In this document: piece by piece, positions 15,976 to 24,135 of the stretch
Position numbering within the stretch: position 1 is the first letter of the stretch
Layout of the letters: the number at the start of each line of letters is the position of its first letter
DNA from: Mycolicibacterium gilvum
GTDB lineage: Bacteria; Actinomycetota; Actinomycetes; Mycobacteriales; Mycobacteriaceae
NCBI RefSeq assembly: GCF_900454025.1
Contig: NZ_UGQM01000001.1
Span: forward strand, 4,402,001-4,466,000
Reading direction: 5' to 3'
Length of the DNA: 64,000 nt
Translations under genes and position numbers: made by a program
The notes under the pieces: generated by a model
Database searches by the model: none
What the model was told of the DNA's origin: nothing
Seen by the model: only the letters and a program-made list of their open reading frames with translations

Positions 15976-16641
15976 TCACGAGACCGCGGTGATATCGGTG
16001 CAATCCAGCCAACGGCCGTCCTCCCGGACGAACGGGGTGGAGTCCGTGCGGGTCTCGGGTGCGTCGTCGCCCATCACCCGCGTCATGGTCACGTCCGCGG
16101 TGGCCGTGTCGCCGGTGATCGTGATGTTCTCGACCGCGTCCACCGTCAGGGTGGCCGACTCGGTCATCACGTCGAGCATCGCCGCCTGATAGCCCGGCTC
16201 GTCATAGGCGACGATTGCCTGCGCGACCCGGTCCACGGTCGGCTTCGACGCTCCGCTGCCGAACTCCTGCGACAACATGTCCGACAGCTGAACCGGATCC
16301 ATCGACGCAGCCTGCTCACGGGTCCCGAACGTGCTGATCGGCGGTACCAGGTACTGGCCGGGGTTGGCGGCCTGCTCGCGGAACTGCACACACGTCAGCT
16401 CGGAGAGCGCGTCCCAATCGCCTTCGGAGAACGCGTCGGCCTGGGCCTGCACCAGCTCGCGGATCTCCTGCTCGTCATCCCCGGCGGCGGGCGCGGGCGT
16501 CGAGGGCTGCGCCGCGGGCTGCGAGGACGACGCGGAGCTCTGCGTGGACTCCGACTCTTGCGCTTGCTCCGACCCTCCGCAGCCGGCGAGCGTCAGCGCG
16601 ACGACTGCGGCAGCGGTGACGGCGTGGACGAGACGAGCCAT
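15976..16641 (-). CDS. Lipoprotein with DUF4878/SnoaL-like domain
   Basis: A 221-residue lipoprotein. The signal peptide ends in lipobox LTLAGC (Cys21). A Ser/Gln/Pro/Ala-rich linker of about 35 residues follows, then a domain starting EIRELVQAQADAFSEGDWDALSELTC and ending in VREDGRWLDC, the alpha+beta cone fold of NTF2/DUF4878 proteins. The ATG has GAGGGGG just upstream. Function is unknown; such lipoproteins are numerous in mycobacteria. It lies downstream of cysQ, separated by a palindromic element that probably ends the cys transcript, so it is likely expressed on its own. Confidence 0.8.
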   Translation of the reverse strand: MARLVHAVTAAAVVALTLAGCGGSEQAQESESTQSSASSSQPAAQPSTPAPAAGDDEQEIRELVQAQADAFSEGDWDALSELTCVQFREQAANPGQYLVPPISTFGTREQAASMDPVQLSDMLSQEFGSGASKPTVDRVAQAIVAYDEPGYQAAMLDVMTESATLTVDAVENITITGDTATADVTMTRVMGDDAPETRTDSTPFVREDGRWLDCTDITAVS

Positions 16642-16691
16642 TGATCCCCCTCGGTTGGCTGATGCGGGCCACCCTACCCCGCGCCCGCTTC

Positions 16692-16754
16692 CGTCGAGCT
16701 TGCGTTCCCGCAGACAAACTGCGAGTGCACGCCTGCTGGAATGCGATTTCGGCG
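16692..16754. repeat. 63-bp palindromic element, copy 1
   Basis: This 63-bp sequence aligns without gaps to 20377-20439 (47 of 63 positions identical by eye). Arms GCGTTCCCGCAG and CTGCTGGAATGC form an imperfect stem around a loop containing GCGAGTGC. It lies 4 bp beyond the cysQ stop, the position expected for a 3' hairpin or terminator of the cysD-NC-Q transcript. Confidence 0.7.
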
Positions 16755-16758
16755 GTAG

Positions 16759-17505
16759 TCAGCGCGTGGTGACGGCCAGCACCGCGTCGGCCAATTCGGG
16801 CCGGCACACGATGAGGTCGGGCAGCTTGGAGTCGCGCTGGTTGTAGACCAACGGCGAGCCGTCGATGCGGGAGGTGTGCAGACCCGCGGCCCGGGCGACG
16901 GCGACCGGCGCCGCCGAGTCCCACTCGTACTGACCGCCGGCATGCACGTAGACGTCGGACAGTCCCTGCACGACAGACGCGACTTTGGCTCCCGCCGAAC
17001 CCATTTCGACCAGAGTGCCGTTCAGCGCATCCTTGACGTCCAGCGCGACGGCCGGCGGCCGGGTGCGTGACACCACGACGCGCGGAGACGACGGACCGGC
17101 GGGCGGCGCCACCACCGTCGGGGTCACCAGCGTGACACCCTGGGCGGGAAGTGCCACCGCCCCGGCGACGAGCTCGCCGCCGCTTCCGGTGCGCTCCCAC
17201 AGCGCGACGTGCACAGCCCAGTCCGTGCGCCCGAGCTCGGAGAACTCGCGGGTGCCGTCCAGCGGGTCGACGATCCACACCCGCTGCGCGGACAGCCGCA
17301 CCGGGTCGTCCACGCCTTCCTCCGACAGGACCGCATCCTCAGGACGTTCGGCGGTCAGCGCAGCCAGCAGGAAATCGTGAGCCCTCTTGTCCCCGGCCGC
17401 TTTCCGCTCCTCGGGCGTCGCCTCGGCGAGCTCGGCACGGACGTCGAGCAGCAACGCGCCGGCCGCGGTGGCCAGCCGGCCCGCAAGCTCGTGGTCGTCA
17501 GTCAC
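16759..17505 (-). CDS. cysQ: 3'(2'),5'-bisphosphate nucleotidase CysQ
   Basis: A 248-residue member of the inositol-monophosphatase superfamily. It hydrolyses PAP/PAPS to AMP/APS, relieving product inhibition of sulfotransfer in the cytosol. Metal-binding motifs are SEEG (residues 61-64), WIVDPLDGTREF and the C-terminal YEWDSAAPVAVARAAG. Its ATG overlaps the cysNC stop by 4 bp (ATGA), so it is translationally coupled to the sulfate-activation genes; this supports CysQ over a generic inositol phosphatase. From memory, M. tuberculosis has cysQ elsewhere (Rv2131c), so the operon position differs here. Confidence 0.9.
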   Translation of the reverse strand: MTDDHELAGRLATAAGALLLDVRAELAEATPEERKAAGDKRAHDFLLAALTAERPEDAVLSEEGVDDPVRLSAQRVWIVDPLDGTREFSELGRTDWAVHVALWERTGSGGELVAGAVALPAQGVTLVTPTVVAPPAGPSSPRVVVSRTRPPAVALDVKDALNGTLVEMGSAGAKVASVVQGLSDVYVHAGGQYEWDSAAPVAVARAAGLHTSRIDGSPLVYNQRDSKLPDLIVCRPELADAVLAVTTR

Positions 17506-19358
17506 GACTCCCGGCTTTCCAGGAGCTCGATCACCGCGTCGGCATGCTCGTCGGGGGTGAGATCCGGGGTCAACCGCAGGTCCGGATTCTTCGGCCGCTG
17601 ATACGGGCTGTCGATCCCGGTGAAGTGGGTGATCTCACCGGCGCGGGCTTTGGCATAGAGCCCCTTGGGATCTCGACGCTCGCAGTCGTCGAGCGGGGTG
17701 TCACAGAACACCTCGAAGAACTCCAGGCCCTGCTCCGTGGCGACCTTGCGCGCCAGCGCGCGATGCTCGGCGAGCGGGCTGATCGCGGGAACCAGCACCA
17801 CCTGCCCCGCATCGGCGAGGATTGCCGCGACGTAGGCCAACCGGCGCTGGTTCTCCGCCCGATCGTCCATCGAAAACCCCAGATCGGCGTTCAGGCCGTG
17901 CCGCAGGTTGTCGCCGTCGAGAACATAGGCGGGAACGCCCTTTTCGAGAAGTTTGCGCTCGACGCGTACCGCCACCGAGGACTTCCCGGATCCGGACAGC
18001 CCGGTGAACCAGACGGTGCGCCCCTTGGAGAGACGGTCCTCGGCCGTGCACAGCGATTCGTGACGCACCGTGTTCGGCGTCGACGTCCGCCCGGCCACGT
18101 AGGGCAGGACCATGCCTGCGGCGATGGTGCGGTTGGTGTTCGGATCGATCAGGATGAACGATCCCGTCGCCGCGTTGCGGCTGTACTCGTCGAGCAGCAG
18201 CGGCACCTGGCTGCGTAGCGAGATACGGCCCAGCTCATTGAGTTTGAGTGCGGTCGCCGACTTGTCCCGATGGAGGGTGTTGACGTCGAGGCGGTAGTCC
18301 AGGCCCGTCACCCTGACCCGGGTGGTGCGGGTGGTGTGCTTGATGATGTAGTCGCGTCCCGGTTCCAGCGACTCCTCGTCGGCCATCCAGCAGACGGTCG
18401 CGTCGAAGTCCTGGGCGATGCGCGGCTGGTTGTTCGGCCGGGCGATCATGTCTCCGCGCGAGATGTCGATGTCGTCGGCGAGGCTGACCGACACCGCCAT
18501 CGGCGGAAAGGCCTCCTGCACAGGACCGCCCGGACCTTCGATGGAAGTGATGCGCGACGTCTTGCCGCTGGGCAGCACGACGATCTCGTCACCCGGGCGC
18601 ATCACACCGCTGGCCACAGTGCCGGCATAACTGCGATGGTCGGCGTGCTCATGGGTCTGCGGCCGGATCACATACTGCACGGGGAAGCGGACGTCGACGA
18701 GGTTGCGGTCACCGGCGATGTAGACCTCTTCGAGGTGCGACAGCAGCGACGGCCCCTCGTACCACGGCGTGATATCGGATTTGGTGACCACGTTGTCGCC
18801 GGTGAGCGCCGAGAGCGGGATGGTCGTGACGTCGTGGACATCGAGTCGTGCTGCGAAATCGTGGAAGTCGTCGCGGATCTTTTCGAACGTGGCCTGATCC
18901 CACCCGATCAGATCCATCTTGTTGACCGCCAGCACGATGTGCCGGATGCCGAGCAGCGAGGCCAGGAACGCATGCCGGCGCGACTGTTCCAGCAGTCCGT
19001 GACGCGCATCGACGAGGACGATGGCCAGCTGCGCGGTCGAGGTGCCGGTGACCATGTTGCGGGTGTACTGGATGTGCCCCGGGGTGTCGGCGATGATGAA
19101 TTTGCGCTTGGCCGTGGCGAAGTACCGGTACGCGACGTCGATCGTGATGCCCTGCTCACGTTCGGCCCGCAGTCCGTCGGTGACCAGTGCGAGGTCGGTG
19201 TAGTCGTTTCCGCGCTCCTTGGAGGTGCGCTCGACGGCGGCGAGCTGATCCTCCATCACCGCCTTGGAGTCGAACAGCAGCCGGCCGATCAGCGTGGACT
19301 TGCCGTCGTCGACCGAACCCGCGGTCGCGATGCGCAGCAGTGTCGTCGAACCGCTCAT
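17502..19358 (-). CDS. cysN: Bifunctional sulfate adenylyltransferase subunit 1 / APS kinase
   Basis: A 618-residue CysNC fusion. The N-terminal EF-Tu-like GTPase has P-loop GSVDDGKS (14-21), DTPGH (91-95) and NKMD (146-149), and drives APS formation with CysD. The C-terminal APS kinase has P-loop GLSGSGKS (453-460), the DGDNLRHGLN segment and FxEVFCDTPLDxCE, and makes PAPS. The ATG at 19358 overlaps the cysD stop in TGATG, and the stop overlaps cysQ, so all three genes are coupled. An upstream ORF extension to 19796 is antisense-like reading of cysD and is not used. Confidence 0.96.
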   Translation of the reverse strand: MSGSTTLLRIATAGSVDDGKSTLIGRLLFDSKAVMEDQLAAVERTSKERGNDYTDLALVTDGLRAEREQGITIDVAYRYFATAKRKFIIADTPGHIQYTRNMVTGTSTAQLAIVLVDARHGLLEQSRRHAFLASLLGIRHIVLAVNKMDLIGWDQATFEKIRDDFHDFAARLDVHDVTTIPLSALTGDNVVTKSDITPWYEGPSLLSHLEEVYIAGDRNLVDVRFPVQYVIRPQTHEHADHRSYAGTVASGVMRPGDEIVVLPSGKTSRITSIEGPGGPVQEAFPPMAVSVSLADDIDISRGDMIARPNNQPRIAQDFDATVCWMADEESLEPGRDYIIKHTTRTTRVRVTGLDYRLDVNTLHRDKSATALKLNELGRISLRSQVPLLLDEYSRNAATGSFILIDPNTNRTIAAGMVLPYVAGRTSTPNTVRHESLCTAEDRLSKGRTVWFTGLSGSGKSSVAVRVERKLLEKGVPAYVLDGDNLRHGLNADLGFSMDDRAENQRRLAYVAAILADAGQVVLVPAISPLAEHRALARKVATEQGLEFFEVFCDTPLDDCERRDPKGLYAKARAGEITHFTGIDSPYQRPKNPDLRLTPDLTPDEHADAVIELLESRES

Positions 19359-20290
19359 CAGAAATAACCCTCCCGCTTGCGGTCTTCCATGCCTGCTTCC
19401 GAGATCCGGTCGTCGGCGCGCGTCGCGCCGCGCTCGGTGAGCCGCGAGATCGCGGTCTCGGCGATCACCTCCGAGACCGTCGCCGCTGTGGACTCGACGC
19501 ACCCGGTGCAGGTCACGTCGCCGACAGTGCGGAAGCGCACCGTCTTTTCGATGATCGGCTCGTCCTTGCGCGGCTGCAGGTACTTGTGCACCGCGAGCAG
19601 CATCCCGTCGCGCTCGAACACCTTGCGCTCGTGCGCGTAGTAGATGGACGGGAGCTTGATCTGCTCTGCGCCGATGTAGGACCAGATGTCGAACTCGGTC
19701 CAGTTCGACAGCGGGAAGGCACGGATGTGCTCGCCCTTGCGGTGCCTGCCGTTGTAGAGGTTCCACAGTTCGGGGCGCTGGTTCTTCGGGTCCCACTGGC
19801 CGAACTCGTCGCGGAAGCTGAAGACGCGCTCCTTGGCGCGGGCCTTCTCCTCGTCGCGCCGGGCGCCGCCGAACGCCGCGTCGAACTTGTTCTCCCGGAT
19901 CGCGCGCAGCAGGGTGAACGTCTGCATCGGGTTACGTGACGGGATGGTCTCGACCACCCGGCCGGCGTCGATGTCGTCCTGCACCTTGGCGACCACCAGC
20001 CGCACGCCGGTCTCGGCGACCAGCTCGTCGCGGGCCTGAAGCACCTCGTCGAAGTTGTGCCCGGTGTCGACGTGCATCACCGGGAACGGCAGCCGTCCCG
20101 GCCGGAACGCCTTGACGGCCAGGTGCAGCATCACGATGGAGTCCTTGCCGCCCGAGAACAGCAACACCGGCCGCTCGAACTCGGCGGCCACCTCCCGGAT
20201 GATGTGGATCGCCTCGGCTTCGAGCGCACGCAGGTGGCTCAGCTCGTAGCGCCCCGCGTTGTGCGTGAGCTCATCGGTCGCGGTCATCAT
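19358..20290 (-). CDS. cysD: Sulfate adenylyltransferase subunit 2
   Basis: A 310-residue PP-loop ATP pyrophosphatase. SGGKDSIVMLHLA (about 46-58) is the PP-loop, and VMHVDTGHNFDEV, RNPMQTFT and the C-terminal TVGDVTCTGCVES are typical of CysD. With CysN it forms APS from sulfate and ATP, the first step of sulfate assimilation. Two ATG codons stand in tandem (20290 and 20287), with CGAGGA just upstream. It heads the cysD-cysNC-cysQ operon. A 15-bp inverted repeat at 20303-20317 just upstream could be an operator. Confidence 0.96.
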   Translation of the reverse strand: MMTATDELTHNAGRYELSHLRALEAEAIHIIREVAAEFERPVLLFSGGKDSIVMLHLAVKAFRPGRLPFPVMHVDTGHNFDEVLQARDELVAETGVRLVVAKVQDDIDAGRVVETIPSRNPMQTFTLLRAIRENKFDAAFGGARRDEEKARAKERVFSFRDEFGQWDPKNQRPELWNLYNGRHRKGEHIRAFPLSNWTEFDIWSYIGAEQIKLPSIYYAHERKVFERDGMLLAVHKYLQPRKDEPIIEKTVRFRTVGDVTCTGCVESTAATVSEVIAETAISRLTERGATRADDRISEAGMEDRKREGYF

Positions 20291-20302
20291 TCCTCGTAAA
20301 GT

Positions 20303-20317
20303 TGGTAGAATTGACCA
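20303..20317. promoter_or_regulatory. Putative operator upstream of cysD
   Basis: TGGT-AGAATTG-ACCA is a 4-7-4 inverted repeat in an AT-rich island 13-27 bp upstream of the cysD ATG. The neighbouring Rrf2 regulator is a reasonable candidate binder, but no consensus is known to me for it. Confidence 0.25.
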
Positions 20318-20376
20318 TCTTTATGGCCTTAACCGAGAATGATGCCGGACGGGGCTTCCGGCTGTCAACGACCCGT

Positions 20377-20439
20377 CGCCGAAGTTCCATTCCAGCAGGG
20401 AAATCGCGAGTGCGGACCTGCTGGAATGCACGTTCGGCG
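20377..20439. repeat. 63-bp palindromic element, copy 2
   Basis: An outer stem CGCCGAA/TTCGGCG, a 4x4 internal loop and a perfect 12-bp inner stem CATTCCAGCAGG/CCTGCTGGAATG surround a 17-nt loop. The element ends 2 bp from the canA stop, the 3' hairpin position for that transcript. It matches 16692-16754 without gaps. Confidence 0.8.
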
Positions 20440-20441
20440 GG

Positions 20442-20933
20442 TTAGAGCGTGACCTCGTTCAGGCGACCGGTCGTGACGTCGAAGACGAATCCGCGCAGCG
20501 ACTCGTGTTTGGTCACGAACGGGCTGGCCTCGATACGGCGTAGCGACTGCCGGACATCCTCCTCCACATCCTGGAACGCCTCGGCCGCCCACTCCGGTTT
20601 GAGGCCGGTCTCATCCTGGATCTGCTGTTTGAAGCCGTCATCGGAGAAGGTCAGCATTCCGCAGTCGGTGTGGTGGATCAGGATGATCTCCCTGGTGCCG
20701 AGCAGCCGCTGGCTGATGGCCAGGGACCGGATCTCGTCGTCGGTGACGACCCCGCCGGCATTGCGGATCACATGCGCCTCCCCGTCGCCGAGGCCGAGGA
20801 TCCGGTAGACGTCCAACCTCGCGTCCATGCAGGCGACGACGGCGACGTGCTTGCTCGGCGGCAGCGGCAGCGGGCCCGAGAACGTCTCGGCATACTTCTC
20901 GTTGTTCTTCAGGTACTGGTCGGTGACGGTCAT
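20442..20933 (-). CDS. canA: Beta-carbonic anhydrase
   Basis: A 163-residue beta-class carbonic anhydrase that interconverts CO2 and bicarbonate in the cytosol. Zinc ligands are Cys35, His88 and Cys91, and the Asp37-Arg39 dyad (CMDAR) is present. By recalled synteny it is the Rv1284 (mtCA1) ortholog next to cysD. A near-consensus promoter precedes it: GTGACA, 17 nt, TAGCTT, 6 nt, ATG, predicting a leaderless mRNA. A link to the neighbouring sulfur genes is not obvious biochemically, but the adjacency is conserved. Confidence 0.95.
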   Translation of the reverse strand: MTVTDQYLKNNEKYAETFSGPLPLPPSKHVAVVACMDARLDVYRILGLGDGEAHVIRNAGGVVTDDEIRSLAISQRLLGTREIILIHHTDCGMLTFSDDGFKQQIQDETGLKPEWAAEAFQDVEEDVRQSLRRIEASPFVTKHESLRGFVFDVTTGRLNEVTL

Positions 20934-20939
20934 GGCCGG

Positions 20940-20968
20940 AAGCTAACAGGGAGCGTGCCCGGTGTCAC
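20940..20968 (-). promoter_or_regulatory. SigA-type promoter of canA
   Basis: On the minus strand: GTGACA (20968-20963), 17-nt spacer, TAGCTT (20945-20940), then 6 nt to the ATG at 20933. Spacing and hexamers are close to consensus, and transcription would start at the ATG. Confidence 0.6.
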
Positions 20969-20987
20969 GGGTCAGAATCCCGCCGAG

Positions 20988-22874
20988 TCAGCGCTGCAGG
21001 TCGTACACGGCCGTGCCGCCGACGTCGCGGGGTGCGAAGGTCTGCGTGACCCACGCCGTGATCTGTGACGCCGACCTGGCCCCGCCCCCCGGGCCGCCGT
21101 GCCCGCCGGCGATGAAGTAGCGCACCTGGCCGTCGGCCACGTACTGCTGGAACTGTTCCAGGGTCGGGGCGTTGTCACCACCTGTGAAGCCACCGATGGC
21201 CATCACTGACGCACCGGTCCGCAGTTGGAGGTCACCTGTCAGCATGGAGCCGACACCCGCTGCAGCCCAACGGTTGTCGGCCGACCTGACCAGCTCCTGC
21301 AGTTCGGTGTTGTCTCCGTCCGGTCCCGCAGGCCCGCCGGGACCACCGAAGCCGCTGTCGCGCGCGGGGCCCGACATCGCCATCGCGCCTCCTGCATGAG
21401 AGTGCAGCGCGGTCTCGAGCGCGTACGCCAACGGTGCCGCGGCGCCCAGCACGATCGCGGCGGCTGCCACCGCCACGGTGGCGCGACCGAGGCGGTGCGC
21501 CCCGGCGCTGAAGACCACCGCCACGGCGATCGACCCGACGAGCACCACCCAGCGCAGCCACGGCTGCCACTCGGGCGTCCGGTCGAGCAGGACGAACGCC
21601 CACACCCCCGTCACCGCCGACATGGCCGCAAGGATCAACCTCGGCGCGAACAGGCCTCTGCCACGCCACAGGGTGACGACCGAGATCCCGATCAGCGCCG
21701 CGATTCCCGGCGCCAGAGCGACCGTGTAGTAGGGGTGGATGATGCCGTCCATGTAGCTGAAGACGATGCCGGTGACCAGGACCCAACCGCCCCAGAGCAG
21801 CAGGCCCGCGCGGATCGCATCGGTGCGGGCGGCCCGGCGCGTGATCCACAGCGCCGCCACAAGTCCGATCAGCGCCGCGGGCAGCAGCCAGGACGCCTCG
21901 GCGCCCATGGAGGCGCCGAAGAGCCTGCCGATGCCCGGCTCGCCGCCGAAGAACAGGTTGGCTCCCCCGCCCGGCCCGCCGGGACCGCCCGCGGGAGGCC
22001 CACCGAGACCGCCGCCGGGCGGACCTCCGGGGCCGCCCTGACCGCCCATGACGCGTTGAATCCCGTTGTAGCCCAACGCCAACTGCAGCAGGCTGTTGTC
22101 GGTCGAGCCGCCGATGTAGGGCCGCGCGTCGGCCGGCCACACACTCACCAGCGTCAGGAACGAGCCGGCGGTGGCGATCATCGCGACTCCGCCGGCGGCG
22201 AGCTTGCCCACCCGTGCCCACACTCCGACCGGCGCGGCGACCAGGAAGGCGAGCGCCAGGCCGGGCACCACGAGGAACGCCTGCAGCATCTTGGTCAGGA
22301 ACGCGACGCCGAGGACGACGCCGACCAGGACGACCCACCGGGTGCCACCGGTCTGGATCGCCCGCACCATCAGATAGGCGGCCACCACGAGCAGCAGGAC
22401 CAACAGCGCGTCGGGGTTGTTGTACCGGAACATCAGCGCGGCCACCGGCGTCACCGCCAGTGCCGCACCGGCGATGAGACCGGCGCCCGGACCGCTGAGC
22501 CGCCGCACCGCCGCGACGAGCACCGCCACCGACGCGACGCCCATCAATGCCTGGGGCAGCAGCATCGTGAACGGACTGAACCCGAACACCCTGCCCGACA
22601 ACGCCATCACCCACAGCGAGGCGGGCGGCTTGTCGACCGTGATGGCGTTGCCCGCGTCCAGCGATCCGAACAGCCAGGCTTTCCAGTCCTGCGTGCCCGC
22701 CTGCGCGGCCGCGGCGTAGTACTGATTGGCCCACCCCGAGGATCCGAGCCCCCACAGGTAGAGCACCGCCGTGGACGCCAGCAGTGCGAGCAGAGCGGGC
22801 GTCACCCATCGGGGGCGCGTGTCGGCCTCGGGATGCGGGGCTGCGCGGACACCCGTATGGACGGTGGTGGTCAT
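20988..22874 (-). CDS. GT39-family (YkcB-like) glycosyltransferase
   Basis: A 628-residue membrane glycosyltransferase of the PMT/ArnT type, which transfers sugars from polyprenyl-phosphate donors outside the membrane. About 12 hydrophobic segments precede a C-terminal soluble domain. The first loop has WANQYYAAAAQAGTQDWKAW and then TVDKPPASLWVMALS, the acidic/DKPP signature of bacterial family members. Two Gly/Pro-rich inserts are present (about residues 275-305 and 515-530), plus GGHGGPGGG near the end. The ATG at 22874 has GGAGGA 8 nt upstream and overlaps the stop of the GT2-GtrA gene (ATGA). It is probably supplied with donor sugar by that neighbour. Confidence 0.88.
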   Translation of the reverse strand: MTTTVHTGVRAAPHPEADTRPRWVTPALLALLASTAVLYLWGLGSSGWANQYYAAAAQAGTQDWKAWLFGSLDAGNAITVDKPPASLWVMALSGRVFGFSPFTMLLPQALMGVASVAVLVAAVRRLSGPGAGLIAGAALAVTPVAALMFRYNNPDALLVLLLVVAAYLMVRAIQTGGTRWVVLVGVVLGVAFLTKMLQAFLVVPGLALAFLVAAPVGVWARVGKLAAGGVAMIATAGSFLTLVSVWPADARPYIGGSTDNSLLQLALGYNGIQRVMGGQGGPGGPPGGGLGGPPAGGPGGPGGGANLFFGGEPGIGRLFGASMGAEASWLLPAALIGLVAALWITRRAARTDAIRAGLLLWGGWVLVTGIVFSYMDGIIHPYYTVALAPGIAALIGISVVTLWRGRGLFAPRLILAAMSAVTGVWAFVLLDRTPEWQPWLRWVVLVGSIAVAVVFSAGAHRLGRATVAVAAAAIVLGAAAPLAYALETALHSHAGGAMAMSGPARDSGFGGPGGPAGPDGDNTELQELVRSADNRWAAAGVGSMLTGDLQLRTGASVMAIGGFTGGDNAPTLEQFQQYVADGQVRYFIAGGHGGPGGGARSASQITAWVTQTFAPRDVGGTAVYDLQR

Positions 22875-24106
22875 CGTGTGGTTCCTCCGGTGGTCGTGCG
22901 GCGGGGATGGAACACCCAACCGCGAAGCAGGACGAAACGCACCACGGTGGCCAGCAGGTTCGCCACGACGAGGACCGCGAGTTCGACGAGGTGGTGCGGA
23001 GATTCGGCGACGGCATGCAGCAGCGCGAGCGCGCCGCTGGTGAGGGCCAGCGCGATGGCGAACACGATGAGGCCTTCGACGTGATGCCGGCCCCGTCGGT
23101 GCCGTCCACCCACGCCGAAGGTGAATCGGCGGTTCGCCGCGGTGTTGCCCAGAGCGGTGAGCAGCAGGGCGATCACATTCGCCGGCTGAGGGCCGGCCCA
23201 CCCCTGCATCAGGAGGAACAGCACCGTGTACGCGACGGTCGAGACGACACCGACGGCGCCGAATCGCACCGCCTGCCGGAGCAGCGAGCGCCGGGGCCCG
23301 CCCGACTTGCCCAGCTGCGCGGCGATGGTGTTGACAGGTATGGCACCGCCGGCGAAGCCCCGCAGCAGCCGGCCGATCCCTTTCAGGTCGGCGGCCGCGG
23401 TGCTCACGATGTCGACACGGCTGTCGGGGTCGTCCACCCAGTCGACGGGCACCTCGTGGATGCGCAGGCCGCTGCGTTCGGCGAGGATCAGCAACTCGGT
23501 GTCGAAGAACCATCCGGTGTCCTCGACATACGGGAGCAGTTGGGCGGCGACGTCGGCGCGGATGGCCTTGAAGCCACACTGGGCATCCGAAAAGCCTGCC
23601 GAGAGAGTCGATTTCAGAATCATGTTGTAGCAGCGGGAGATGATCTCGCGTTTGGGACCGCGCTGCACCCGGGCGCTGCGGGCCAGACGCGTCCCGATCG
23701 CGAGGTCGGAATGCCCCGAGATCAGCGGAGCCACGAGCGGCGCCAGCGCGGCGAGGTCGGTCGACAGATCGACGTCCATGTAGACGAGCACCGCGGCGTC
23801 GGACCGGGTCCAGACCTCGCGCAGCGCGCGTCCACGTCCCTTCTCCTCCAACCGCACCACCCGGACGCCGGGCAGATCGGCGGCGAGTTGTGCGGCGACG
23901 CGCGGGGTCTCGTCGACGCTGGCGTTGTCGGCGATCGTGATCCGCGCACGCAACGGCACCGACTCGTTCAGATAGCGGTGCACGCGACGCACCGAATCGG
24001 CCAGCGCGGCCTGCTCGTTGTGCACGGGGATCACGATGTCGAGGACCACTGGGCCGGTGTCGCGCGTCGCCTCCGCGGCGACGTCGTCCGTGACGGTTTG
24101 TGTCAT
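22871..24106 (-). CDS. GT2 polyprenyl-phosphate sugar synthase fused to a GtrA domain
   Basis: A 411-residue protein. The N-terminal GT-A domain has VLDIVIPVHNEQAAL, TIADNASVDET and VYMDVDLSTD (the DxD-like metal site), as in polyprenyl-phosphate glucose/mannose synthases. The C-terminal part (about residue 275 onward) is a GtrA-like four-helix membrane domain, with AVRFGAVGVVSTVAYTVLF and ALGNTAANRRFTFG. It likely makes and helps translocate a lipid-linked sugar for the downstream GT39 enzyme. It sits 29 bp after the histidine kinase gene in the same operon and overlaps the GT39 gene by 4 bp. Confidence 0.9.
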   Translation of the reverse strand: MTQTVTDDVAAEATRDTGPVVLDIVIPVHNEQAALADSVRRVHRYLNESVPLRARITIADNASVDETPRVAAQLAADLPGVRVVRLEEKGRGRALREVWTRSDAAVLVYMDVDLSTDLAALAPLVAPLISGHSDLAIGTRLARSARVQRGPKREIISRCYNMILKSTLSAGFSDAQCGFKAIRADVAAQLLPYVEDTGWFFDTELLILAERSGLRIHEVPVDWVDDPDSRVDIVSTAAADLKGIGRLLRGFAGGAIPVNTIAAQLGKSGGPRRSLLRQAVRFGAVGVVSTVAYTVLFLLMQGWAGPQPANVIALLLTALGNTAANRRFTFGVGGRHRRGRHHVEGLIVFAIALALTSGALALLHAVAESPHHLVELAVLVVANLLATVVRFVLLRGWVFHPRRTTTGGTTR

Positions 24107-24135
24107 GCCGTCGAGGGTGGTCGGCGCAGGTGTGC

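Noticed and set aside
17502..19796. Start of cysNC at 19796
   Set aside because: The extra 146 codons read cysD in the wrong frame; the ATG at 19358 overlapping the cysD stop gives the family's normal N-terminus.
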